From an uncultured Paracoccaceae bacterium (GTDB taxonomy: Bacteria > Pseudomonadota > Alphaproteobacteria > Rhodobacterales > Rhodobacteraceae): DNA of 64,000 bases. The stretch lies in contig CATOSB010000004.1 in assembly GCA_951812305.1 (NCBI GenBank), forward strand, positions 1,031,291 to 1,095,290, written 5' to 3'. This document shows positions 18,275 through 26,771 of the stretch, piece after piece (position 1 is the first letter of the stretch; every line of letters begins with the position of its first letter). The position numbers and the translations under genes are program-made. The notes under the pieces are model-generated. The model did not search any database. It was not told the origin of the DNA and worked only from the letters and a program-made list of their open reading frames with translations.

Positions 18275-18308
18275 GGCCCCGGGGGTTCGATTCCCTCCGT
18301 CCGCTCCA
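18275..18308 (+). other. tRNA/tmRNA 3'-end-like sequence inside the IS1595 element
   Basis: GGGGGTTCGATTCCCTC forms a 5-bp T-stem with a 7-base T-loop (TTCGATT) and is followed by CGTCCGCTCCACT, which looks like an acceptor 3' strand. No 5' half that would pair with it is visible upstream. It may be a captured attachment-site fragment from a tRNA or tmRNA gene. It is not a functional RNA gene. Confidence 0.4.
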
Positions 18309-18386
18309 CTGGAAACGCAGATGCCTAAGCGGGACAGATCATCGCTTCCAACAAGCATGATGGCCCTGGATATCCCTAAACGCACG

Positions 18387-18548
18387 TCAATTCGGTTTTC
18401 TTGCATCGGCTCGAATCAACTTGACAGGTTTAAGCACAGATTCCGCAAGTTCATCCGGTGTTGCATCGATCCTCACATCCTCAAGCATTTCCTTCTTACC
18501 GGGCTGATAAGTATTTGGTTGCAACCGGACTTCCGATTTATCGCTCAT
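18387..18548 (-). CDS. Small cargo ORF (53 aa) of the IS1595 element
   Basis: Begins MSDKSEVRLQPNTYQPGKKE and ends KPVKLIRADARKPN. The start overlaps the stop of the HNH relic upstream (ATGA), so it looks translationally coupled to it. The middle reads VRIDATPDELAESV. It is likely a third passenger gene; I know of no function for it. The overlap and unbroken frame support it being real despite its size. Confidence 0.5.
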   Translation of the reverse strand: MSDKSEVRLQPNTYQPGKKEMLEDVRIDATPDELAESVLKPVKLIRADARKPN

Positions 18549-18789
18549 TGCGCCGCTCTCCATTCAGCCATGGTGCGTCCGCCCTTGCTTCGGTTGCAGC
18601 CTGAGCAGAGCAGTTGCAGGTTATCGGGATGGTCCGTGCCGCCTTTGATCCTATCGGGGCCTCGTAGGTGCGGTTGGAGTTGAACGGCGGATCGAGGTAG
18701 ATCAGATCCACGCAGGCATCGTTCATGCCGCGCAGGACGGCCAGATTGTCGCCGGTCCAGATCGTGCCGCTGGCGAAGTTCACGGTCAT
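18545..18789 (-). pseudogene. DNA methyltransferase/HNH passenger gene, internally deleted
   Basis: It starts MTVNFASGTIWTGDNL and continues with the N6-adenine methyltransferase catalytic motif IYLDPPFNSN. After PIGSKAA the sequence jumps, in another frame, to the end of an HNH region, GGTDHPDNLQLLCSGCNRSK followed by a short tail. A normal protein of this type is several hundred residues, so most of it has been lost by internal deletion and a frameshift. Its ATG overlaps the transposase stop (ATGA), which shows it was a passenger of the IS1595 element. It is dead as an enzyme. Confidence 0.82.
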
Positions 18790-19763
18790 GCCGCTGGATT
18801 GGCACCACTTGCCAATCCTGTGTGTGCAATAAGGTCATTATACCGAAGGCGCTTGCCAACCATACCCGCAGCCATTTGGCCCATCTGGTCAGCAGTATCC
18901 CTGGACCGAACATTGTGACGGCCCGAGAACTCATCAACATAGCGGTTCAGGTGCTTGGGTGACATTTTGTGGAACGTCCCCTTGTGTGCCCGCTTGAGCG
19001 GTGCCCAGAAGCTTTCCAGCCCGTTTGTGTGCGCCTGATCGCGAACATACTCACCAACTGAATGGCGAACTGCCTCATGAGGCCTGTCGATGCCCTTATA
19101 GGCGCTGGCGTCGTCTGTGTAGACGGTCGCGCCTTCAACCGTGTGATCGGTCACAAATCCTTGCAGCGTCATGGCATCGGTTTTTTCCACGACTTTAGCC
19201 ACAACCCGACCCGTAGCCCGATCCCGGATGCCAGCAACGGCGGCCTTACCTACCGCGCCGCGTCCGGCTTTCAGCTTCTTGTGAGAGTGCTTGTTTGTCT
19301 CCTTGCCGCCAACGTAGGTTTCATCGGCCTCGACAGGGCCGTTGAACAAAGGTTTTCCGGCCTTGTGTGCTTCTCTGAGACGATGGGCCAGGTGCCAAGC
19401 GCTTTTCTGGGTGATTTCAAGGTCACGATGCAGCTTCATGCTGGACACGCCCTTGAGATTGGTTGTCACAAGGTAGATGGCGATTGCCCACGTCTGATAA
19501 CCAAGTTTCGTCCCTTGCATTACGTTGCCGGTTTTCAAGCTGAACATCGGGCGGTCCGGGCAATCACGGCAGCGATGGGTCATCGACTTGTGCTTGATGT
19601 TTGATTGCACTTCAAAAGACCCGCAATGGGGACAATAGGGGCCGTCCGGCCGTATTTTGTCTGCAAACCACTTTTCGGCAGCTGCGTCATCCGGGAACAT
19701 GCGAAGAAGTTGGATCAGGCTTATGCCTTCACGATCTGACTTGCCGGGTGCCTTATGCGCCAT
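18786..19763 (-). CDS. IS1595-family transposase
   Basis: This 325-aa protein has an N-terminal zinc-ribbon (YCPHCGSFEV ... HRCRDCPDRPMFS) followed by the IS1595 catalytic core: VEADETYVGGKE (first Asp), VYTDDASAY (second Asp) and HTNGLESFWAPLKRAHKGT, the H/N-x-x-E motif that ends the DDE-type triad. All parts look intact. It is the first gene of the element and its stop overlaps the methyltransferase start. Confidence 0.93.
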   Translation of the reverse strand: MAHKAPGKSDREGISLIQLLRMFPDDAAAEKWFADKIRPDGPYCPHCGSFEVQSNIKHKSMTHRCRDCPDRPMFSLKTGNVMQGTKLGYQTWAIAIYLVTTNLKGVSSMKLHRDLEITQKSAWHLAHRLREAHKAGKPLFNGPVEADETYVGGKETNKHSHKKLKAGRGAVGKAAVAGIRDRATGRVVAKVVEKTDAMTLQGFVTDHTVEGATVYTDDASAYKGIDRPHEAVRHSVGEYVRDQAHTNGLESFWAPLKRAHKGTFHKMSPKHLNRYVDEFSGRHNVRSRDTADQMGQMAAGMVGKRLRYNDLIAHTGLASGANPAA

Positions 19764-20192
19764 ATCTTGCCCTCCGTTGTGACTTTAATATAAACCACCT
19801 TCGCAGTCAGGGCAAGCTTGAAATGTGACTTTGGTATATAATTCCCCAAAAAAGCTGGTCGAAAAAGCACCAATCTCAAGAGCGACCGGATTTAAGGTCG
19901 TGCCGCTGAGAACTGTGTTGGTCGGTGCCCCGGTTTCGGTGAAGCGCATCGTCCAGATATCGTTTCCAGCTGTACCGCCGCTGCCGCCGTCGCCAAATAT
20001 CACAGCATCGCTGACTGCGGCGTTGGGGAAGCCAAAGCTTTCGAACCCGCCTGCGACGTTGGGTGAAATCGTGAACGTTACCGTTTGAACAAAGGCGAAA
20101 GTCTCGGGGTATGTATGCGTCACCGGGCCAACCGCAGTACCCGCAGTCGTGTTTGCGGGGCCCAATTCAAAAAAATCGAAAAAGACAGGCAT

Positions 20193-21143
20193 TCAGGGTT
20201 CCTTTTTGTCGTTCAAGACGCGCAAACTTTCGCGATGCAGAGATCACTTTCCTCGTGCCAATCAAACCCAATTCGACGAAAATGTCCATACGTTCGGCCC
20301 GGTTACACCGGATGGTCGATGGCGACACGGCAGGCAGGCCGAATTTCATGGGAGCAAAAAGATGTTAAACATTCAGTCTGTTTTTCCTGCGCCTCGGCTC
20401 CTGCTCACCAGCCATTGCATTTGGCCAACAAATTTGATGTGATTTCTGTCGTGCACATTTGGCGTGGAAATCCGCAAATCTTCGATAGGAAAGAACAGGG
20501 TTTAAGTCCGAACCAACCAATCCCATTTGACGAACAGCGTTTCTTCTGACGTGTCCGGTTCGGAGTTTCTGCGCTGCGGTCAACAACACCTTAGCGTCAA
20601 AGCAACCATTCTTTTGTTGGAAGAACATGACCGATTTGTCCCGCAATTTGTCTGTCCATTAAGTCCCCAGACAAAGTGCAGTTCGGAATTCATCGAAATA
20701 GGCCCTAATGAATGACTGCAAAAAGGAAGCGCGCCGCGCCGCATAAAGCATCACGCTGCATGTGCACGGCAGTGCTGCGTCAGCAAAGTTTGGAAATCCG
20801 AGGTCGGGAATGTCCCGCATCATCCCAGTTCCGGGCGGGCGCGGCGAATAGCTCTCATGTCGGAGACTGGTCGTTGACGATCGGCGCGGCGGATGAGGAA
20901 GAAGAGCCCGTTCCGTGAATTCGGTTTTTTTTAGCTGAGTGCGCACGCAGCACAGGTTTTGCTGCGTGAGCGTGATTTCATACGCCGCGATGCGGCTTCA
21001 CCGAACCTGCAATTTGCGCACGACGCAGCATTTACGTATTTGAAATGACCGGATCATGGATGGAGTGGATGGCGTCTGCACCCGACTGTCGCGCAAAGCG
21101 GCATAGTGCAGATGTTTTCATCAGCTAGGAATAGAGCTCCATC
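20193..21143. other. Gene-poor stretch with a degenerate intergenic repeat
   Basis: No convincing gene is present; the frames that exist are short and without family features. The part near 20700-20830 (ATGAATGACTGCAAAA, then AGCAAAGTTTGGAAATCCGA, then GGGAATGTCCCGC) resembles 47475-47600, suggesting a decayed dispersed repeat. AAGGA just above 20192 is the ribosome site of the Hint-domain gene, whose promoter must lie here. Confidence 0.5.
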
Positions 21144-22161
21144 ATGGATGTTACGACAATGGGATTGGATCTTGGGAAGGACGTTTTCCAAGTTCACGAT
21201 ATCACCGATGACGGTACAATCGTCTTCAATCGTTCGATCCGGCGCAGACAATTGTCAAGTTCTCTGAAACGCTGCCGAGTTGTCTTGTGGGCATTGAGGC
21301 TTGTGGCTCGGCCCATCAATGGGCGCGTGAACAAACTGCGATTGGGCATGACGTGCGGCTAATGCCAGCGGTCTACGTAAAGCCTTACGTGAAGCGCGGA
21401 AAGACAGACGCCGTCGATGCGGAGGCAATCTGCGATGCCGTCACACGACCTACCATACGGTTTGTCGCTGTGAAGTCGAAAGAGCAACAGGCGCTGCTGA
21501 CCATCCGCCGGGTGCGCCAGCTTATCGACCGCCAAAAAAACCAGATGCTGAACGTGATCCGTGGTTTTCTTCGTGAGTTTGGCCATGCGATCCGGAATGG
21601 ACCAGTTGCTGCGATGCGCTTCATTCAGACGTTTCAGACAGATGACTTCCTGGACATGCCTGATGTGGCCAAGACCATGCTCAAAACACTCTGCGAACAG
21701 GTTGTTGCGCTCGATGAGCGGGTGACCTTCTATGACAAGCTGATTGAGTATCATTCCCAGATTAATGAACGCGCCAAACGGATTAGGACGGTTCCCGGCG
21801 TTGGCCCCATCACCGCCTCGGCCATTGTCGCGACATCTGCAACGGCAAGCAGTTCAAGAACGGGCGCGAGTTCGCCGCCTGGCTGGGGCTTACGTCGCTT
21901 AGCAGGTCGAGTGGTGGTAAAGAGCGCCTGGGGTGTATCAGCAAGAAGGGAGACCGCTATCTCAAACGATTACTCGTGATCAGTATGACCTCTCAAGTTC
22001 AGCGTGCCCGTGGGTACCCGGAGCGTGTGCATCCATGGATCATGCAGCTTCTTGAACGCAAACCGGTCCGCCTCGCAACGATTGCTATGGCGAACAAAGC
22101 GGCCAGGATCATCTGGGCGATCCTTACCAAAGATACATACTACCGCCAAGTAGCTACATAA
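21144..22161 (+). pseudogene. IS110-family transposase, two frameshifts
   Basis: The protein starts MDVTTMGLDLGKDVFQVHDI (the N-terminal RuvC-like DEDD domain). A frameshift near 21240 moves it to VGIEACGSAHQWAREQTAIG and KRGKTDAVDAEAICDAV. A second near 21835 moves it to NGKQFKNGREFAAWLGLTS and SSGGKERLGCISKKGDRYL, the C-terminal serine-containing domain. IS110 elements use a non-coding bridge RNA from an element end; flanking DNA here might hold the relic, but I cannot delimit it. The gene is inactive unless both shifts are sequencing errors. Confidence 0.85.
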
Positions 22162-22985
22162 AAGGAGCCGAACAAAACCGAATTGCAAGACGAATGCCCC
22201 CTCTCGGCAGATTTGCCTTGCAAATCGCCTGCCGGGCAACGGATGGCACGTGCGGTCATCCGAAAACCTGAAATCCCGTGCTTTGTCCTGAACTAACAGG
22301 TTCACGTCGCCGATCGGGAGCAGGTTTATTGAACCAATCAAGGCCAGCGGTAAATATCGAAGCCGCGATCAAAGGTCCATCTCGGCAGATTTGCAAGGCA
22401 GACGCCATCCACACAGGACAAAGCCGTCTTTTGCCAGCGCAGTAAGTACGACAGCTTTGTGCGCTGTCTGACCGCAGCAGAAAACGGGTAAGCCGGGTAA
22501 GTGGTGGTTCGCTGCAGTTGCAAGATATCCAGTGCGAAATTTGGAGTCGGATAATGGTTTGTTCGTTAAGCAGCGAATTCGATGGATGTTCCAAGAAAAG
22601 TGTTAGCCAGTTCAAATAGGATTCTCAGCCACAGCCGATTGCGCCTACGATGCGCTGGCCATCAGACCAGGCAATTGGGACTCTGAAGGAAGAAGGCCAA
22701 GCCAAGCCAGACCAAAGCAGAAACAGCGGCCAGATCGTGCGAACCCTGTCAGTTATTTTTTTGCGTGTGACTGCCTCCAGGTAAGGCCATCGTGATCCAT
22801 TGTTCGATAGGGGATTGCGTCGACTCATCACCTTAAATGTCTGAAAACTTGCTAAATTGCCTTGCGCTGCAGAAGTTAATGGACACAGACTTGATGCAGG
22901 GAGCCTGAATAAGCGACTCGCCCGGTTTAATCTAAGCGATGACTGCCGAGTGCGCGTCACAACGGAAACTGTTTGGGAGGACAAA
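22162..22985. other. Long non-coding stretch before livK
   Basis: I see no gene. The first part may include the non-coding end of the IS110 element. CTCGGCAGATTTG occurs twice (near 22203 and 22380). The last 100 bases must carry the livK promoter and end in GGGAGGACAAA, a good ribosome site. Confidence 0.45.
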
Positions 22986-24194
22986 ATGATCCGCAGAAAA
23001 TTCAATAGATTGGTAGCAGCTGGTGCCATCGCAACCGCGACCCTTTGGGGCGGCGCGGCGCTGGCACAGGATGTCATAAAGCTTGGTGCGATCGCACCAA
23101 AGACCGGCCCGCTGGCTGGCGGTGCCGTCGTGACGCAATGGCCGAACGTCCAATTGTGGGTGGAGCAGGTGAACGCCCGCGGCGGTCTGAATGTCGGCGA
23201 CAAGCAGATGATGATCGAGCTGATCGAATATGACGACAAGACCAACCCCGGTGAACATATCAAGCTGGCCCAGCGGTTGGCTGAACAGGACAAAGTCGAT
23301 TTTGTGGTTGCGCCATACGGCACCGGTTTCAATATCGCGACGGCGCCGATTTATGGGCGCTATGGGTATCCGATGATTGCGGTCAGCGCGATCACCGACA
23401 AGATGGATGAACTGACCCAGCGCTATCCGAACCTGTTTTTCACACTTGGAACCACGACCGCATTTGTCGATGGGGTAAAGGAAATCCTGATTGAAAAGCG
23501 CGAGGCCGGTGAGATTGGCAATGAAATCGCCATGGTCAACGTCGCCGATGCCTTCGGGATAGAACTGGCCGACCGCGCACGTGAATTGTTCACCGAAGCC
23601 GGTTTTGAACTGGTCTATGACAAATCCTATCCGCTGGGCACGCCCGATTTGTCGCCAGTAATGAAGGGCGCCAAGGACTCTGGCGCCAAGGCATTTGTCG
23701 CGTGGTCCTATCCGCCTGACAGCTTTGGCCTTGCCGAACAGGCCATCATCGAGGATCTGGACGTCAACGTCTATTACTCTGCCGTTGCCACCAGCTTCCC
23801 GGCCTTCAAAGGTGCCTATGGCAACAAGATCAACAACGTGCTCGGCGCCGGCGGCACTAATGTCGATGATCCGGCGATTGCCGAGTATCGCAAAGCGCAT
23901 CTGGAGATCACCGGCAAGGTCGCGGACTACTGGGCGTCGGCCAACACCTATGCGGCGCTGCAGGTTCTTGAGCAAGCCATCGAGGGCGCGGCAACTTTGG
24001 ATCGTGATGTGGTGACGCAATATATCAAGGACAACACGTTCGACACGGTTATGGGCGATCTCAGCTTTGAAAATAACGTCAGCCACACGTTCTGGTCGGT
24101 TGGCCAATGGCAAGACGGCGTCTTTCGCGGCGTGAAAGGGTCCAATGTTGACGGTGCCGTACCTGTTCGCAGCAAAGACGGCTGGGCCGAATAA
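22986..24194 (+). CDS. Branched-chain-amino-acid-type ABC transporter substrate-binding protein
   Basis: This 402-aa periplasmic-binding protein of the LivK/Leu-Ile-Val family has a signal peptide (MIRRKFNRLVAAGAIATATL, cleavage after AALA-Q). It has the family start VIKLGAIAPKTGPLAGGAV and VNARGGLNV. The start ATG 22986 has GGGAGGA five bases upstream. It leads a five-gene transporter unit. LivK-family proteins also take up aromatic acids, and the dehydrogenases that follow make an aromatic ligand plausible; that is inference. Confidence 0.92.
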   Translation: MIRRKFNRLVAAGAIATATLWGGAALAQDVIKLGAIAPKTGPLAGGAVVTQWPNVQLWVEQVNARGGLNVGDKQMMIELIEYDDKTNPGEHIKLAQRLAEQDKVDFVVAPYGTGFNIATAPIYGRYGYPMIAVSAITDKMDELTQRYPNLFFTLGTTTAFVDGVKEILIEKREAGEIGNEIAMVNVADAFGIELADRARELFTEAGFELVYDKSYPLGTPDLSPVMKGAKDSGAKAFVAWSYPPDSFGLAEQAIIEDLDVNVYYSAVATSFPAFKGAYGNKINNVLGAGGTNVDDPAIAEYRKAHLEITGKVADYWASANTYAALQVLEQAIEGAATLDRDVVTQYIKDNTFDTVMGDLSFENNVSHTFWSVGQWQDGVFRGVKGSNVDGAVPVRSKDGWAE

Positions 24195-24204
24195 GACAGC
24201 CTTA

Positions 24205-24226
24205 GGGGCGGGAATCCTCCCGCCCC
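24205..24226 (+). terminator. Hairpin after the binding-protein gene
   Basis: A perfect 9-bp stem GGGGCGGGA / TCCCGCCCC with a 4-base loop lies 10 bp after the stop codon. There is no U-run, so it is more likely a partial terminator or mRNA-stabilising hairpin that keeps binding protein in excess of the permeases. Confidence 0.7.
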
Positions 24227-24244
24227 ATACGGTACGTTTTTAGC

Positions 24245-25108
24245 ATGGACATCATCGTCTCTGGCTTATTGCTGTCAGGCACCTACGCGCTGGTCGCCAT
24301 GGGTCTGAACCTGCAATACGGCGTCGCACGTATCATGAACCTCGCCAATGGCGAGGTTCTGGTTCTGGGCGCACTGGCTGCGTTCTGGCTATATACGACC
24401 AGCCAGGTGAACCCTTATCTGACGGTGATACTGGCCGGTCCAGTGGCCTTTGTCGGTAATTGGCTGATCTATCGGTTTCTGCTGGCACCGCTGGTGAGGC
24501 GGTCAAAGACGCAAGGGCATCTGGAGGTCGACTCGATCCTCGCCACCTTTGGCATGTCCTTCATCATCATCGGCGTGATCGTGTCGATCGAGGGCGGGTT
24601 CTTTGCCTATAAATACCTGTCCGAACCGATCTCGATCCTGGGATCGACCACTTCGTTGAACCGTCTCGTTGCTTTCTTGTTTGCCGTACTGATCGGCGGC
24701 GGGCTTTACCTGTGGCTGAACCACACGCGCCCCGGCGTCGCCATGCGCGCCGTGTCTGTCTCGACCGAGGCATCCGGTCTTGTGGGCATCAATGTCCCGC
24801 GCATGTCGGCGCTGGCCTTCGCACTAGGCGGCGCAATCACTGCTGTTGGCGGCGCGTTGATTTCAACCTTCATCACGCTGGATGCCTCCATCGGCGTCGT
24901 CTTCACCCTGAAAGCGCTGATCATCGTCATCATGGGCGGCGTGGGCGACATTCGTGGGGCCATCGTGGCCGCAGTAATCCTTGGCCTTGTCGAGACGACC
25001 GTAGCGACCCTGATCGATCCCGGTCTAACGTTGGCCGCCGCCTATCTGATCTTCGTCCTCATCCTGCTTTTCCGCCCGCAGGGTCTGTTCGGAAGGCGCA
25101 CGTTATGA
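24245..25108 (+). CDS. livH: Branched-chain-type ABC transporter permease (LivH)
   Basis: 287-aa inner-membrane protein, mostly hydrophobic with about eight segments. It has the LivH-type start SGLLLSGTYALVAMGLNLQY and GVARIMNLANGEVLVLGA, and the cytoplasmic EAA-like stretch TEASGLVGINVPRMSALAFA. It pairs with LivM to form the channel. It follows the livK hairpin by 18 bp and overlaps livM (ATGA). Confidence 0.92.
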   Translation: MDIIVSGLLLSGTYALVAMGLNLQYGVARIMNLANGEVLVLGALAAFWLYTTSQVNPYLTVILAGPVAFVGNWLIYRFLLAPLVRRSKTQGHLEVDSILATFGMSFIIIGVIVSIEGGFFAYKYLSEPISILGSTTSLNRLVAFLFAVLIGGGLYLWLNHTRPGVAMRAVSVSTEASGLVGINVPRMSALAFALGGAITAVGGALISTFITLDASIGVVFTLKALIIVIMGGVGDIRGAIVAAVILGLVETTVATLIDPGLTLAAAYLIFVLILLFRPQGLFGRRTL

Positions 25109-26040
25109 AGCCATCGGGGTGGATCGAGCTGCTGCTGGCGGCCTGTGTCGCCATTCTGGCCGCCTTCCTGCCATGGGTCGCGAACAATTACTGGCTGGGC
25201 ATTGGCGTCGATGTTATGATGTACGTCGCACTTGCCACGTCCTGGGCTCTGTTCTCGGGACCGACACATTACATCAGCCTCGCGACCGCGGCGTTCTTCG
25301 GAGTCGGTGGGTTCCTCGTAGGCACGGGGATGAGCGACTATCAAACGTCATTCTGGTCGATGCTGGTCCTGTCCGGCGTCGTCGGCGGCGTTCTTGCTGC
25401 GCTGATCGGCCTCGCCACACTGCGGCTGTCAGGTGTCTATTTCGTGATCTTCACGCTGGGTTTGGCAGAGATGATCCGCAACCTTGTCAGTTGGGTGCAG
25501 AACAATTTCCTTGGGTCACGCGGCCTCTATGTTCTCACCGATTTCCGCGATCAGCACCTTTACTGGATGCTTCTCGTCGTCGCGGCCTGTGTCTATCTGC
25601 TTGGCTGGGTAATCAACCGGTCCCGAATTGGCTTTGCCCTGCGCATCATCGGCAACGACGAAACCGTCGCGCGCCATGTTGGCATCAACACCGCCACAGC
25701 CAAGGTGATCCTTTTCACCACCACCGGCATCTTTGCGGCCCTCGTTGGCGCGATCATTGCGCCCCGGTGGAGCTACATCGAACCCAATCAAGTCTTCTCA
25801 CCCCAGCTCAGCTTTTTTGTCGTTATCATGGCGCTTCTGGGGGGCGCAGGCCGCCTGTGGGGGCCAATCGTTGGCGTCATCCCCTTCCTTTTGATCTGGA
25901 ACTGGGTCGATAGCAATTTCCCGACCCAGTCGATCCTCGTCCTTGGCCTCGCCTTCCTGATCATCGTCTACTTCCTACCCAACGGCTTCGTCGGACGCCT
26001 CGAACAGTTGCGCGATAAACTGCGCGGGGGCGGCACATGA
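25105..26040 (+). CDS. livM: Branched-chain-type ABC transporter permease (LivM)
   Basis: 311 aa, starting MKPSGWIELLLAACVAILAA at the ATG that overlaps the livH stop. It has about nine membrane segments and family motifs GPTHYISLATAAFFGVGGFL, RLSGVYFVIFTLGLAEM and IGNDETVARHVGINTATAK. It ends in an ATGA overlap with livG. A longer upstream frame only antisense-shifts livH and is discarded. Confidence 0.92.
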   Translation: MKPSGWIELLLAACVAILAAFLPWVANNYWLGIGVDVMMYVALATSWALFSGPTHYISLATAAFFGVGGFLVGTGMSDYQTSFWSMLVLSGVVGGVLAALIGLATLRLSGVYFVIFTLGLAEMIRNLVSWVQNNFLGSRGLYVLTDFRDQHLYWMLLVVAACVYLLGWVINRSRIGFALRIIGNDETVARHVGINTATAKVILFTTTGIFAALVGAIIAPRWSYIEPNQVFSPQLSFFVVIMALLGGAGRLWGPIVGVIPFLLIWNWVDSNFPTQSILVLGLAFLIIVYFLPNGFVGRLEQLRDKLRGGGT

Positions 26041-26771
26041 ATCACCGCCCCGTCCTGTCCGTCCAGAATGTCAGCAAACGCTTTGGCGGTCTGGTGGCTG
26101 TGCGCGATTTAAGCTTTGATGTGGCAAACCACGAAATGGTCGGCGTCATCGGGCCCAACGGGTCTGGCAAGACCACGATGATGAACATGATTTCCGGCCT
26201 TTACCGCCCCAGCGCCGGGCGGATCAGCCTGAGGGGCCGCCGCCTGTCGGATTTGCCCGCGCAGAAGATCGCGCGCGAGGGCGTTGGGCGGACATTCCAA
26301 CTGGTGCGGTTGCTGTCCGGTCTTTCGGTTCTGGAAAATGTGAAGGCCGGTGCCGTGTTCGGCCATCGCCGCCGCTGGGGCCGGGACGCCGAAGACTTCG
26401 CGCATGACATGCTGGATCGTGTCGGGCTGGATGGTCTGTCCGACGCGCCTATCTCTTCGCTGACCTATATCGACCAGAAACGCGTCGAACTCGCCCGCGT
26501 GCTGGCAGGTGAACCGGAAGTTCTGTTGTTGGATGAATGGCTAGCGGGCCTGAACCCGACCGAGTTGGAAACCGGCATCGAATTGATCCACGCCCTTCGC
26601 GATGAAGGGCGAACCGTGGTATTGGTCGAGCATGTGATGGACGCGATCCGCGCGTTGTGCGACCGTTGCGTGGTGATGTCGGCGGGCAAAAAGATCGCCG
26701 AGGGCACCCCCGATGACGTTCTGAGCGACCGCGAAGTGATCCGCGCCTATCTGGGGGATGACGATGCTTGA
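26037..26771 (+). CDS. livG: Branched-chain-type ABC transporter ATPase (LivG), with unusual signature motif
   Basis: 244 aa. Walker A is GPNGSGKTTMM and Walker B is EVLLLDEWLAGLNPTE, where the usual Pro after DE is Trp. The ABC signature is LTYIDQKRVELARVL rather than LSYGxQR, an odd but possibly functional variant. VVLVEHVMDAIRALCDR is the switch-His region. It energises transport with LivF. It overlaps both neighbours by a few bases. Confidence 0.9.
   Translation: MNHRPVLSVQNVSKRFGGLVAVRDLSFDVANHEMVGVIGPNGSGKTTMMNMISGLYRPSAGRISLRGRRLSDLPAQKIAREGVGRTFQLVRLLSGLSVLENVKAGAVFGHRRRWGRDAEDFAHDMLDRVGLDGLSDAPISSLTYIDQKRVELARVLAGEPEVLLLDEWLAGLNPTELETGIELIHALRDEGRTVVLVEHVMDAIRALCDRCVVMSAGKKIAEGTPDDVLSDREVIRAYLGDDDA

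Larger units (their letters stand above)
15903..19845 (-). mobile_element. IS1595-family element with cargo genes, interrupted by IS66 copy 4
   Basis: The inverted repeat GGGGAATTATATACCAAAGT at 15903 is matched by its complement ending at 19845, and the 8-bp duplication CCAAAAAA lies at 15895-15902 and 19846-19853. Without IS66 it is about 2.3 kb. On the minus strand it holds the transposase, a methyltransferase/HNH relic and a small ORF coupled by ATGA overlaps. On the plus strand at the far end lies a HicB-like gene and its partner. IS1595 relatives with passenger genes are known; this combination I do not recognise. Confidence 0.9.
15341..20192 (-). pseudogene. Hint-domain protein, split by IS1595 and truncated by the IS982-like element
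   Basis: Joining 20192-19854 to 15902-15341 restores FSTSFFGLAAPSFASARIEY in frame, at the IS1595 insertion with duplication CCAAAAAA. The N-terminal half is a secreted-type beta-rich domain starting MPVFFDFFELGPANTTAG (RBS AAGGA). The C-terminal half begins a Hint (hedgehog/intein) module at CFCAGTRIATANGDIAVEDV and continues LFVSPDHAIEIDGVLINA. The frame ends at the IS982 end after KMPLDGFTY, so the Hint module lacks its C-terminal part. Such proteins are common in Rhodobacteraceae and usually extracellular; exact function is not known to me. Confidence 0.88.

Noticed and set aside
18155..18406. 83-aa minus-strand frame containing SGADGGNRTPG
   Set aside because: Part of it is the antisense of the tRNA-like 3' end, a common false gene type; no ribosome site.
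22256..22615. 119-aa minus-strand frame before livK
   Set aside because: No motifs, odd composition and no ribosome site; the stretch is treated as non-coding.
22932..24113. 393-aa minus-strand frame over livK
   Set aside because: Antisense of a gene with signal peptide, ribosome site and clear family motifs.
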